Both the position numbers and the translations under genes were made by a program. Of a DNA stretch of 64,000 nucleotides, positions 1-6,189 are shown in pieces (positions within the stretch are counted from its first letter, which is position 1; each line of letters starts with the position of its first letter). The stretch spans positions 62,001 to 126,000 of the forward strand of contig NZ_JAJONA010000001.1 in the NCBI RefSeq assembly GCF_024699985.1, read 5' to 3'. The notes beneath the pieces are model-generated. The model was not told the DNA's origin, made no database searches, and saw only the letters and a program-made list of their open reading frames with translations. This DNA comes from Phenylobacterium sp. J367. Its GTDB lineage: Bacteria; Pseudomonadota; Alphaproteobacteria; Caulobacterales; Caulobacteraceae.

Positions 1-236
1 ATCGCGGCATGGTGTTCGTATCCGGCCTGAGTTCTGTTCGGAGCCGCTTCCTCAACAGCCTTCCAGGCTTCACACAGAGCCCGGAAGCAGGAGGAGGCGC
101 GTTCGATGTTGTAGGCCCGGTCTTCCCGGGAGAGATCACCAGACGCAGCCCCGTGGCCGTGGAACGAGAGCTTCCCAGCGATCACAGCAACAGCCTTCGC
201 GGCCGATCCGAGGGCGTCGGGGGCGTGGCGGGTCAT
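1..236 (-). CDS. Hypothetical phage protein, 3' end outside window
   Basis: An open frame begins at ATG 236 and runs off the left edge after 78 codons. The start overlaps the stop of the upstream methyltransferase gene by four bases (ATGA), the same junction used throughout this operon, which is the main reason for calling it. The visible part begins MTRHAPDALGSAAKAVAVIA and is rich in alanine and charged residues. I do not recognise a family. It is the most distal visible member of the leftward early operon. Confidence 0.55.
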   Translation of the reverse strand, partial: MTRHAPDALGSAAKAVAVIAGKLSFHGHGAASGDLSREDRAYNIERASSCFRALCEAWKAVEEAAPNRTQAGYEHHAA

Positions 237-946
237 GCGGCGAGCTCGCCCACCCGGTAGGCCAGGTATTGCAGCCACAGGTGCTCCATGTAGGCCGGCG
301 GGATCGCTTCACTCAGTTCGTTGAGCGTCGCCCAATCCATACCCATGGCTTCTGAGCACGCGGCGCGGTGTCCGCCCTCCCAGACGTCGCGAGTGCCCCG
401 GCCTCCGAACTTGGCCGAGCGCTTCCGGCCGTGGCCGCCATAGACTCCGATGACGGGGCCGCCGGAGTGAGCGCACTGGCAGGGGGCGCTGATCGGAAAG
501 CTCGCCATGAAGAGGCGGTGGCGGTGGAGTTCGCAGCCCTGCGCCCCCAGGCCAAACATCGTGCCGCAAAGCGTGATCGCGCCGGGCATCCACGGGGCGG
601 CGTCTTCGACGTTCTCCAGGGTCCAGTCGCAGCCGCTGGCCTTCAGGATAGCCAGCGTATCGGGGATCTGGTTCGGGTGCTCGTCACCCTTGGCGCCCGG
701 CGCGTGCTTCAGCTTCGTGAACTTCTGACACTTCGGCGAGGCATGGACGAAGTCGAACCGCTCGCGCAGCTCTTCAGCGGTGATCGCCAGCACGTCCCGC
801 TGCTCGAAGGCGTCGCCGCAATAGCGGCGCTGCGGCTTGATATCGAAGCCGGTGACGTGGATGCGGACACCGGCCCGGGACGCGGCGCGCTGGATGCCCC
901 GCGTCGCTCCGCCCGAACAGCAGTAGAGATCAGCGACCCGCAGCAT
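233..946 (-). CDS. Phage C5 cytosine-type DNA methyltransferase
   Basis: This 237-residue protein looks like a short, phage-type DNA (cytosine-5) methyltransferase. Motif I for S-adenosylmethionine binding is visible as DLYCCSGG near residues 6-13. The catalytic-loop motif reads ASPKCQ near residue 73, and the ENV motif is at about residue 110 (LENVED). Members of the family normally have PPCQ or SPPCQ in the catalytic loop, so the lysine before the cysteine is unusual. The protein is shorter than most bacterial C5 enzymes and has only a small target-recognition region. No cognate endonuclease lies beside it, so a role in protecting phage DNA or marking it for expression is more likely than restriction. 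The start at 946 overlaps the upstream stop by one base. Confidence 0.78.
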   Translation of the reverse strand: MLRVADLYCCSGGATRGIQRAASRAGVRIHVTGFDIKPQRRYCGDAFEQRDVLAITAEELRERFDFVHASPKCQKFTKLKHAPGAKGDEHPNQIPDTLAILKASGCDWTLENVEDAAPWMPGAITLCGTMFGLGAQGCELHRHRLFMASFPISAPCQCAHSGGPVIGVYGGHGRKRSAKFGGRGTRDVWEGGHRAACSEAMGMDWATLNELSEAIPPAYMEHLWLQYLAYRVGELAA

Positions 947-1476
947 CACTCGGCCGCCATGGGCGCGCGCTGCGCCTCGAACAGCTTCGACCGGAGGCGT
1001 GAGGCCTCCTCCAGGTGGCGCTTCTCCTCGGCCTTCCAGATGCGCCAGTTGTCGGGCATCTCCTCGGCATCCAAGTGAACGCCCATCATCCGCTTGCCTT
1101 GCGAGGTGTTGCGGAACATCGGCCCGGCCTTGGACCCCGCCTCGTGGGCGAGGATCGTGTGCTCCCGGATCTTCTCGCGGAGGCTCATGGCGGCGTACTC
1201 GCTCGCCGTCGCCGGGCGCCAGATCTGAACCCGCTCGCCCTGCACCGGCAGGCTTTCGCGGATCAGCGGCAGGAGCTGGCCGGCGGTCGGAAACTTCGCC
1301 GTCCCCGAGTGCCGCCACTTCCGGCAGGCCGTGTTGATCGAATCCAGCGGGAACTCGGCCAGGTCGTTCGCCCAGTCCCGCAGCCAGAGCGTCCGCTGCT
1401 CCACGCTCATCAGCGGCGGGCGGCAGTGGACGGCGAGGGCTTCGATGGCGTCGTAAACTTCGGTCTTTTCGGCCAT
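946..1476 (-). CDS. Phage protein, possible helicase-loader-like replication factor
   Basis: A 176-residue protein. The first half contains a tryptophan-rich helical region (residues about 25-65) ending in a KFPTAGQLLPLI segment. This resembles the fold segment seen in phage helicase loader/inhibitor or replisome-organiser accessory proteins, but that assignment is by general resemblance only. It lies six bases after a replication-type protein and directly before the methyltransferase, so an auxiliary role in phage DNA replication fits the context. The C-terminal part is highly charged and probably helical. No Walker motif is present, so it is not itself a DnaC-type ATPase. Confidence 0.5.
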   Translation of the reverse strand: MAEKTEVYDAIEALAVHCRPPLMSVEQRTLWLRDWANDLAEFPLDSINTACRKWRHSGTAKFPTAGQLLPLIRESLPVQGERVQIWRPATASEYAAMSLREKIREHTILAHEAGSKAGPMFRNTSQGKRMMGVHLDAEEMPDNWRIWKAEEKRHLEEASRLRSKLFEAQRAPMAAE

Positions 1477-1482
1477 TGGGGT

Positions 1483-2217
1483 CTAGCTTTCGAGGGCTCT
1501 GCGGCGGGCTTCGGCGTGGTCGGCGGCGATCTGGGCGACCATGCCCGGAGGCCCCTGCCCCCTCGGCGCAACCCGGGCTTCGGGGATCTCCAGCGCGGCG
1601 CGGTTCTCGGCGATGGAGCGGGCAATGGCCGCGTCGAAGAACTTCCAGGTGCTGATCCGGGAGCGTTGCTTGGCGCACACGCCGGTCACGACCGGCAGGA
1701 CGTCGTGCTCCCAGCTTGCGCCCTCCCGCTTCCAGGCGATCAGCCGGCCGACCGTGGTGTGCAGGTCCGGCGAGCGGTTCAGGTCGAGGTGCGGGCTTGC
1801 GGCGGCTTCGACCAGCAGCTTGGCGAGGTGGGGACCGTTGCCCTTGGGCCAGTCATCGGCGGGTTTCTGAGCACGCTCGCGCGTTTCACCACCATCACCA
1901 CCACCAACCTCTTCTGAACGAAGTGAAGAAGAGATAGGGTTAACTACCTGCGCGTACGTACGAGGGGCGACGTCCGCTTCCTCACGCTTCGTCACGGCAT
2001 TGTCGGCATTGTCACGCTTTGTCACGTCCTCGGGCGTGACGTCGGCAGTCGTCCGCTCGCGGTGCCTCGCCTGTCGATCGCGGTCGACGGCGCGGCGGCG
2101 CTGCGTGGCGGCGGCGGCCTCTTCGTCGGCGCGCATGGAGTTCAACAGCGCAACCTTGGCCTCGGTCGGCGCATCCATCTCCATGAGGAGGCGCATGGTG
2201 CGGTCGGAAAGGAACAC
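1483..2217 (-). CDS. Phage replication initiator-like protein
   Basis: A 244-residue protein starting at GTG 2217, which overlaps the stop of the DnaA-like gene (TAGTG). Residues about 1-60 are helical. Residues 60-115 are a low-complexity linker with repeated TKR segments (DVTKRDNADNAVTKREE), and the C-terminal half has a compact domain with a KREGASWEHDVLPVV segment of the kind seen in phage replication proteins. The organisation, two domains joined by a repetitive linker whose DNA carries repeats, recalls lambda O, which holds the phage origin inside its own gene. The functional name is inferred from position between the DnaA-like and loader-like genes and from this architecture, not from an unambiguous family match. 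Confidence 0.55.
   Translation of the reverse strand: MFLSDRTMRLLMEMDAPTEAKVALLNSMRADEEAAAATQRRRAVDRDRQARHRERTTADVTPEDVTKRDNADNAVTKREEADVAPRTYAQVVNPISSSLRSEEVGGGDGGETRERAQKPADDWPKGNGPHLAKLLVEAAASPHLDLNRSPDLHTTVGRLIAWKREGASWEHDVLPVVTGVCAKQRSRISTWKFFDAAIARSIAENRAALEIPEARVAPRGQGPPGMVAQIAADHAEARRRALES
1908..2045. other. Candidate phage replication origin inside the initiator gene
   Basis: Two near-identical 15-bp copies of TCACGCTTYGTCACG lie at 1982-1996 and 2012-2026, exactly 30 bp apart. Between them are two tandem copies of GGCATTGTC (1997-2005 and 2006-2014). Upstream is the perfect palindrome CGTACGTACG (1953-1962) and a purine-rich, comparatively AT-rich stretch at about 1913-1946. These features sit in the linker-coding part of the replication gene, as in lambda O. 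Repeats could also simply reflect the repeated TKR residues of the protein, so the origin call is a hypothesis. Confidence 0.35.
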
Positions 2218-2780
2218 TACTCCGCCGCCTCCAACGTGACGGACGCCTGGGCCCGATATGCGTCCAGGCGTCTGCGGTGCGCCGCGTCGGCCCATGAGAC
2301 CGTGCTGTGGTCACGGTTGAAGAATTTGCCGATCTGGAGCGTGCTCCAGCCGACCTGACGCATCAGGGACATGGCCTCTTGGCGCGGAACGACGAGGTAA
2401 GGCTGGCGCCCGGGAGACCTCATCTCCTTGACGCTGATCTCGTACCGCTCAGCCACAAGATCGGCGATGTCCTCCATCCGCCTGTCCGGCATTCGCGCCT
2501 CGATGGCGGAAAGGTGAAGCGGGGCGGCCCGCCTCCTTTTGGGCTCGTCGCCGGCCGCGTTGGCAGGCAGGCCCAGAGCCACCAGGAGGGCCCGGCGATG
2601 CGGATACGCTCGATCGCCGCCAATGCCGCCACCGACGCCATCGGCCTTGTAGAACCGCACCTCGCGCCCACTCGGGCTCACGAAGAACTCCAGCTCGACG
2701 CCGTGCGAGAACCGAACGGTTCCCGCGTACCAGCCGTCGGTGCGCTTGAGGTTGACGACCTCGGCGGTGATCCGGCTCAT
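2217..2780 (-). CDS. Phage protein with DnaA domain IV-like DNA-binding domain
   Basis: A 187-residue protein. Residues about 110-175 match the C-terminal (domain IV) part of DnaA: a region VKEMRSPGRQPYLVVPRQEA, followed by the signature GKFFNRDHSTVSWA, which corresponds to the GRDHTTV helix-turn-helix that reads DnaA boxes. The AAA+ ATPase domain of DnaA is absent. In its place is an N-terminal domain of about 75 residues with a beta-rich composition. Such a protein could bind origin sequences without ATP-dependent oligomerisation. It sits directly upstream of the replication gene containing candidate iterons, so it may recruit or occlude at the phage origin, or interfere with host DnaA boxes. 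ATGA overlap with the upstream gene. Confidence 0.72.
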   Translation of the reverse strand: MSRITAEVVNLKRTDGWYAGTVRFSHGVELEFFVSPSGREVRFYKADGVGGGIGGDRAYPHRRALLVALGLPANAAGDEPKRRRAAPLHLSAIEARMPDRRMEDIADLVAERYEISVKEMRSPGRQPYLVVPRQEAMSLMRQVGWSTLQIGKFFNRDHSTVSWADAAHRRRLDAYRAQASVTLEAAE

Positions 2781-3097
2781 GCCGCCACCCGATAGGCCGC
2801 GCGCAGGTCGTAGAAGGGAAACCCCTTGCCGTTGTTAGCGCGCGCCACCTGCATGAGGTGAACGTCGTCGCTGGACCGCACCGGGTCGGGCCGACTGCTC
2901 AGGGCGGCAGCGGCGGCGGTCGCGCGGGCCGGGATGTGCTCTGCGCCGAGCTTTGCCCGGATAGAGTTCGTGGTTCGGCCGAGCGCAGCCGCCATCTCCT
3001 CTACGGTCGCGCCAGCTTCGATCATCGCGTTCAGCGCGATGACGCGCTCCGCGGTCCAGCCGTTACGAGGGCGCGAGGGAACGCTTACGGTCTTCAT
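2777..3097 (-). CDS. GcrA-like helix-turn-helix protein
   Basis: A 106-residue protein. Residues about 12-50 read as a short helix-turn-helix of the GcrA/Myb type: GWTAERVIALNAMIEAGATV, then EEMAAALGRTTNSIRAKL. GcrA of Caulobacter has the same layout (W-T at the start of the domain, then a recognition helix in an alternating ALG-TxNSI context). GcrA controls cell-cycle promoters with sigma-70, so a phage copy could redirect host RNA polymerase, for example to late phage promoters. The C-terminal half is not recognised. Start and stop form four-base ATGA overlaps with both neighbours. Confidence 0.6.
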   Translation of the reverse strand: MKTVSVPSRPRNGWTAERVIALNAMIEAGATVEEMAAALGRTTNSIRAKLGAEHIPARATAAAAALSSRPDPVRSSDDVHLMQVARANNGKGFPFYDLRAAYRVAA

Positions 3098-3264
3098 GCG
3101 GCCCTCCTGGGCTTGCCGGTGAGGCGGTCGGCGATGCGCTGATAGGCAGAGGCGGTCTGCGCGCCGCCGTCGCCGTCGCGGTGCGCGAGGATGCCGGCGA
3201 TGTGCGCGGCCATCTCGCGCAGCTCCTCGCTGGAGCGGTCGTGGAGATCTTGGACGTCGATCAT
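3094..3264 (-). CDS. Small phage protein, 56 residues
   Basis: A short gene starting at ATG 3264 after a strong ribosome-binding site (GGGAGGT, complement of 3266-3275 region) and ending in an ATGA overlap with the GcrA-like gene. The product begins MIDVQDLHDRSSEELREMAA, is largely helical and strongly charged, and ends in a basic tail (KPRRAA). I do not recognise the family. Confidence 0.55.
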   Translation of the reverse strand: MIDVQDLHDRSSEELREMAAHIAGILAHRDGDGGAQTASAYQRIADRLTGKPRRAA

Positions 3265-3265
3265 C

Positions 3266-3643
3266 TCAGACCTCCCTCACCGGGAAGCCGTAGATGGCCT
3301 TGAAAAGCTTGGACTTTAGCCGCCAAACAGGTAGAGTGCGGGTGTAGGCGGACTTCACGTCCTCCACCACGACTTCGCCCTTCTCGCGGTACTCGAAGTC
3401 CACGATGAGCTTGGCGACGCGCACGCCGTCCACGGTCAGCGGATAGGGCACCTGGCGGCGGAGGTTGGTGATCTGGCCGGCGCGCTCCAGGAGCTGAAGT
3501 TCGCCCCAGCGCTTGGCTTCCTTGGCGCTATCGAACTCGATCCCGCCGACCGTGGTCTTGCGGTTGCCGTACTTGGTCTTCCGCCGGGCGTCGTGATCCG
3601 CCAGCTCGCCAAGCGTCTTGAGGGGGCTGAACGGGCGGGTCAC
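3266..3643 (-). CDS. DUF1064 family phage protein, nuclease-like fold
   Basis: A 125-residue protein from GTG 3643; the frame continues upstream to an ATG at 3688, but GTG 3643 gives the four-base GTGA overlap typical of the operon. The central part (KYGNRKTTVGGIEFDSAKEA, then a W-ELQLLERAG segment) and the C-terminal strand VVVEDVKS are characteristic of the DUF1064 family, common in phage early regions. The pattern E-D-x(n)-D-x-E-x-V-x-D-V-K resembles the core of PD-(D/E)xK nucleases, so a DNA-processing role, such as resolving branched DNA, is plausible but unproven for the family. Confidence 0.68.
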   Translation of the reverse strand: MTRPFSPLKTLGELADHDARRKTKYGNRKTTVGGIEFDSAKEAKRWGELQLLERAGQITNLRRQVPYPLTVDGVRVAKLIVDFEYREKGEVVVEDVKSAYTRTLPVWRLKSKLFKAIYGFPVREV

Positions 3644-3777
3644 CGGAGGAAGCTCCAGCAAGCGAACGCAACCGCCACCCCGATCCATCCGAACGGGGTG
3701 CAGAAGATCACCACCAGGGCAGAGGCAATGCCAAGGCCTATGGCGTCATAGGGTTTGAGGTTGGTGAGGTCGGTCAT
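3640..3777 (-). CDS. Small membrane protein, 45 residues
   Basis: The product starts MTDLTNLKPYDAIGLGIASA and has one or two hydrophobic segments between residues 12 and 44, separated by a short PFGW turn. It overlaps both neighbours by four bases. It is one of three consecutive tiny membrane proteins in the leftward operon; none is recognised. Possible roles in phage early operons include superinfection exclusion or holin-type functions, but nothing in the sequence decides this. Confidence 0.5.
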   Translation of the reverse strand: MTDLTNLKPYDAIGLGIASALVVIFCTPFGWIGVAVAFACWSFLR

Positions 3778-3905
3778 GCGAACACCCGCACGGCCAGATA
3801 GATGCCACCGCCAAGCGCCACGCCGCGGCAAGCGCTTAGCCAGAGCCGGTTGATGTCGAGCGTTGCGAGCCCGATAAGGACGCCGCCGAGGAAGGCTTCC
3901 ATCAT
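3774..3905 (-). CDS. Small membrane protein, 43 residues
   Basis: The product begins MMEAFLGGVLIGLATLDINR and has hydrophobic stretches at both ends around a short charged centre. The start at 3905 is preceded by GGGAGGGCG, a good ribosome-binding site, and overlaps the upstream stop (ATGATG). The stop overlaps the next start by four bases. Not recognised. Confidence 0.5.
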   Translation of the reverse strand: MMEAFLGGVLIGLATLDINRLWLSACRGVALGGGIYLAVRVFA

Positions 3906-4090
3906 CGCCCTCCCCGCAGATCAGCGAGGCGCTTTGCAGCCGTCAGGCGCGCGGCGAACCCGGGCTTATAGGTGAACCCGAGGATTTGGAGGGCGAGACC
4001 CAGCCCCCACAGCAGCCACAGGGCGGCGGCGTAGAAACGCCTCGGCATCGGCGAGTTCACGCGCTCGCCGCTCTCGTGCCTGAGCTTCAT
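3902..4090 (-). CDS. Small membrane protein overlapping the upstream gene
   Basis: A 62-residue frame from ATG 4090, which has an AAGGGAG ribosome-binding site ten bases upstream. The product has one clear hydrophobic segment (AAALWLLWGLGLALQILGF) and a basic C-terminus. The first 125 bases overlap the 3' end of the upstream gene in another frame. Such a long overlap is unusual even here; it may be a nested arrangement like Rz/Rz1, or one of the two frames is shorter than drawn. An internal ATG at 4048 would shorten the overlap. Confidence 0.45.
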   Translation of the reverse strand: MKLRHESGERVNSPMPRRFYAAALWLLWGLGLALQILGFTYKPGFAARLTAAKRLADLRGGR

Positions 4091-4412
4091 GCTCAAGCTC
4101 CCTTCTCTCAGCTTCGATGAAGTCTTCGAGGCTGTGGCCGATCACGCTCCCCATGATCGGCAGGACCACACGCCAGCCGCCGTTGCGGTGACGGATGATC
4201 TTTTCCCAGACAGCCTCCGAGGCGTTGCCTTTCAGAAGGTCTTTCGCCTCGTACGTTTCGAGATCCCACGTCTCGCGAACCCAAGCCTGGGGGGCCTTGT
4301 CAGCCTTCGCCGCAGACCGGCTCGCGAACACCATCAGCGCATCACGGCGCCGGCGGTTGAGGGGTAAAATGGTCCCTCCGAGGGAGGTGATCTCGTCCAT
4401 CGTTACGTCCAT
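3966..4412 (-). CDS. Hypothetical phage protein, 148 residues
   Basis: Starts at ATG 4412 with GAGG seven bases upstream; further ATG codons at 4400 and 4448 are possible. The product begins MDVTMDEITSLGGTILPLNR, and contains a WVRETWDLETYEAKDLLKGN segment and a charged, probably coiled-coil C-terminal third rich in E and R. I do not recognise it. The C-terminal 42 codons overlap a small membrane protein gene in another frame. Confidence 0.5.
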   Translation of the reverse strand: MDVTMDEITSLGGTILPLNRRRRDALMVFASRSAAKADKAPQAWVRETWDLETYEAKDLLKGNASEAVWEKIIRHRNGGWRVVLPIMGSVIGHSLEDFIEAERRELEHEAQARERRARELADAEAFLRRRPVAAVGAGSRPPNPRVHL

Positions 4413-4474
4413 CGTTGCCTCGCTTGCGGCGCGGGGCCGCTGGGGCAATCGGACGGATGGACATGACGGAGGTT

Positions 4475-4490
4475 GGACGGACGGACGGAC
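4475..4490. repeat. (GGAC)4 tandem repeat
   Basis: Four perfect GGAC units occur in a row, with further partial GGACGGA and GGACATGACGGA copies at 4451-4472. The stretch lies in the least convincing part of the leftward operon, between two called genes, and immediately before the stop of a doubtful small frame. A tetranucleotide run can vary in number by slippage. Confidence 0.9.
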
Positions 4491-4688
4491 TTACCCAGGC
4501 TTTCCGGTGCTTGGCCGCGATGGAAGGCGAGGATGTGGAAACCCGAGTGGCGCTTTGGCGAGCGGCGCTCCGGTACCATCAGCGCGATAGGTTGGAGCGG
4601 GCGGCCCGGCTGGAGATCCAGGCCAGCCCGCTCCCGCGCGTTTTGGGGGGAGGAGACGCGCGAACGTGTTCAGTGATGCGGAGGTCAT
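4491..4688 (-). CDS. Doubtful small frame, 65 residues
   Basis: The only support is the four-base ATGA overlap of its start (4688) with the stop of the HNH-AP2 gene, as seen elsewhere in the operon. The product is rich in proline, glycine and alanine and looks like chance coding. A plus-strand frame over 4415-4915 looks equally plausible by composition. From 4413 to 4684 I see no convincing gene. Confidence 0.25.
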   Translation of the reverse strand: MTSASLNTFARLLPPKRAGAGWPGSPAGPPAPTYRADGTGAPLAKAPLGFPHPRLPSRPSTGKPG

Positions 4689-5155
4689 GCAGCCTCCGGG
4701 AAGTTGAGGCTGGCGAACTCCCCGTACAGCTCGCGCGCAGCCTTGTCGTATGCGCGCGCCGCCGCCTCGGCGGTTTCGAACTGTCCGAGGTACTGCGAGT
4801 TGATTTGCGCCTTGAAGGGCCGCACTCGCGACAGCGGCGTGTGGCAGACGCCGCGGAAGCCGGCCGCGGACCAAACCCGATGCTTGTTGGCGTTGTTCTG
4901 GCGGCGCGTTGCTAGTCGGAGATTGCTGCGCCGATTATCGAGGGTGTCGCCGCTGATATGATCGACCACCAAGCCGAGATCGGCATTCAGGATGAGGCGG
5001 TGCATCAGCACGTAGGCACAATCCGCGCGGCGACGGGCATAGACAAAGCCCGCCTTCGGCACGACCGCGTGCCACTTCCACTTGTTCAGCCAGTCGAAGT
5101 CCTCATCGCCCACGATGGCGACGAAGCCCTTGGTGAGTGGGATTTCGCGCGCCAT
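4685..5155 (-). CDS. HNH endonuclease with C-terminal AP2 domain
   Basis: A 156-residue protein. The HNH core is at about residues 52-90, with MHRLI, then VVDHISGDTLDNRRSNLRLA, in which the D-H, N and N positions of the metal-binding site are visible. An AP2-type DNA-binding domain follows at about residues 100-155 (GFRGVCH, then GQFETAEAAARAYDKAA). HNH-AP2 proteins are often free-standing homing endonucleases in phages. Here the gene is cleanly embedded as the second gene of the operon, with ATGA overlaps, rather than in an intron or intergenic space. It may have been co-opted, or may spread by gene conversion between phages. Confidence 0.82.
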   Translation of the reverse strand: MAREIPLTKGFVAIVGDEDFDWLNKWKWHAVVPKAGFVYARRRADCAYVLMHRLILNADLGLVVDHISGDTLDNRRSNLRLATRRQNNANKHRVWSAAGFRGVCHTPLSRVRPFKAQINSQYLGQFETAEAAARAYDKAARELYGEFASLNFPEAA

Positions 5156-5415
5156 CAGGCGGCCTTCCGCCGCTTCGGCTTGGCCGTAGCGACCGCGACG
5201 ATCTGCGCGACCTCGTCGGTCATCAGCTCGGAGAGCGCGACCTTTCCGCCCGACTTCTCGACCAACGTCGCCCAGTGTTTCTGGGGGACGCGGTTGTTGT
5301 GTCCGCGCGGCGCGTCGTACGTCCACCGCTGGACAGCGTTGCGAGTGATGCCGAGCTGGTCGGCCACGGCCTTGAAGCCGCCGAGCCGTTCCACGATCTC
5401 CGAAGCCGGTGTCAT
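5155..5415 (-). CDS. Cro-like helix-turn-helix regulator
   Basis: An 86-residue protein with a Cro/YdaS-type helix-turn-helix at residues 5-35 (IVERLGGFKAVADQLGITRN, then AVQRWTYDAPRGHNN). The C-terminus is basic (KPKRRKAA). It is the first gene of the leftward operon, divergent from the repressor. ATG 5415 lies at the expected transcription start of the promoter at 5422-5450, and there is no ribosome-binding site, so the message may be leaderless. An in-frame ATG at 5439 lies inside the operator. By analogy with lambda, it would repress the repressor promoter during lytic growth. Confidence 0.75.
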   Translation of the reverse strand: MTPASEIVERLGGFKAVADQLGITRNAVQRWTYDAPRGHNNRVPQKHWATLVEKSGGKVALSELMTDEVAQIVAVATAKPKRRKAA

Positions 5416-5420
5416 GGTCG

Positions 5421-5450
5421 AACTATGACGCTTCCTCATAGTTCCGTCAA
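5421..5450 (-). promoter_or_regulatory. Leftward early promoter with 23-bp operator
   Basis: A perfect palindrome AACTATGA-N7-TCATAGTT occupies 5421-5443. On the minus strand, a -35 box TTGACG (5450-5445) and a -10 box CATAGT (5427-5422) are 17 bp apart, so the operator spans spacer and -10. The sequence from TTTGTCATTGAC onward is almost the same as the rightward promoter at 6620-6656. Binding of the repressor or the Cro-like protein would block RNA polymerase. Confidence 0.7.
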
Positions 5451-5466
5451 TGACAAAGGCGCAGGA

Positions 5467-5511
5467 AACTATGATGCATCCGCTATAGGCGACTCCATGC
5501 CGGACATAGTT
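5467..5511 (+). promoter_or_regulatory. Probable repressor promoter with operator half-sites
   Basis: A further AACTATGA half-site lies at 5467-5474 and an ACATAGTT half-site (one mismatch) at 5504-5511, overlapping the first codons of the repressor gene. TATGAT (5470-5475) or TATAGG (5484-5489) could serve as -10 for the repressor. The sites are imperfect palindromes and so may bind more weakly, allowing autoregulation. Confidence 0.4.
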
Positions 5512-6189
5512 TCTGTCCTACCCATGGATGGGACACAGCCCTTGGGTATCGATCCGGCTTGGCTGAAGGCGGAACTGGCGAAGCCGGGGCGCTCTCAGAG
5601 CGCCTTGGCGCGGTTTATGGGTCTGGCGGCCGAGCAGGTGAACCGCATGTGCGCGGGCTCGCGCCGGATACAAGCCGATGAGGCCGACAAGATCCGCGCT
5701 TACCTGGCCGCCACCTCCCCAGGCGGCGCGACGATACCGCACATATCGCCTAAGCCGCAGGCCGCCGTAGGGTTACCGATCAAAGGCACCGTAGAGGCGG
5801 GGAGCTGGCGGGAAGTGGCGTTTACCGATCTGGAACACGAGCCGGAAACGCTACCTGCGCCAAAATCAGTCGTGGACTCTGGTGCTTTTGCCCTGCGCGT
5901 GTCTGGCCCCAGCATGGACCAGCGCTACCCGGACGGCTCCTATGTGATCGTCCAGCCCTGGCACGGCGGCCCGCTGCCCATCGGCAAGCGTGTCGTGGTT
6001 GAGAGGGCGCGCCCCGACGGCCTCGTAGAGACGACGGTCAAAGAGCTTGTGGTGAATGGACGGGGCGACCTGGAACTATGGCCCCGGTCCACGCACCCCG
6101 CCCATCAGACGCCGATCCCCCACAAGGATCTCGACGGCGTGACCGTGCGGATCGTTGGCACGGTGATGTACTCTTTCCAGCCGGACTAG
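5497..6189 (+). CDS. Prophage repressor, LexA/CI type with S24 peptidase domain
   Basis: A 230-residue repressor. The N-terminal half holds a helix-turn-helix at about residues 25-65 (SQSALARFMGLAAEQVNRMC). The C-terminal half is a LexA/UmuD-like S24 domain: catalytic Ser139 in SGPSMDQRYPDGSYV and catalytic Lys182 in TTVKELVV. Such proteins keep the prophage silent and cleave themselves when RecA filaments form after DNA damage. ATG 5497 is chosen because it follows the divergent operator region and gives a normal length; the frame stays open further upstream without any start suited to the promoter. It is convergent with the next minus-strand gene and overlaps it by four bases. Confidence 0.87.
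   Translation: MPDIVSVLPMDGTQPLGIDPAWLKAELAKPGRSQSALARFMGLAAEQVNRMCAGSRRIQADEADKIRAYLAATSPGGATIPHISPKPQAAVGLPIKGTVEAGSWREVAFTDLEHEPETLPAPKSVVDSGAFALRVSGPSMDQRYPDGSYVIVQPWHGGPLPIGKRVVVERARPDGLVETTVKELVVNGRGDLELWPRSTHPAHQTPIPHKDLDGVTVRIVGTVMYSFQPD

Noticed and set aside
9-260. Plus-strand frame at the left edge
   Set aside because: The minus-strand frame has the operon-type ATGA overlap with the methyltransferase stop and is preferred.
4415-4915. Plus-strand frame opposite the early operon
   Set aside because: It runs against all neighbours and through the conserved HNH-AP2 gene; only its first 80 codons look protein-like, so it is not called.
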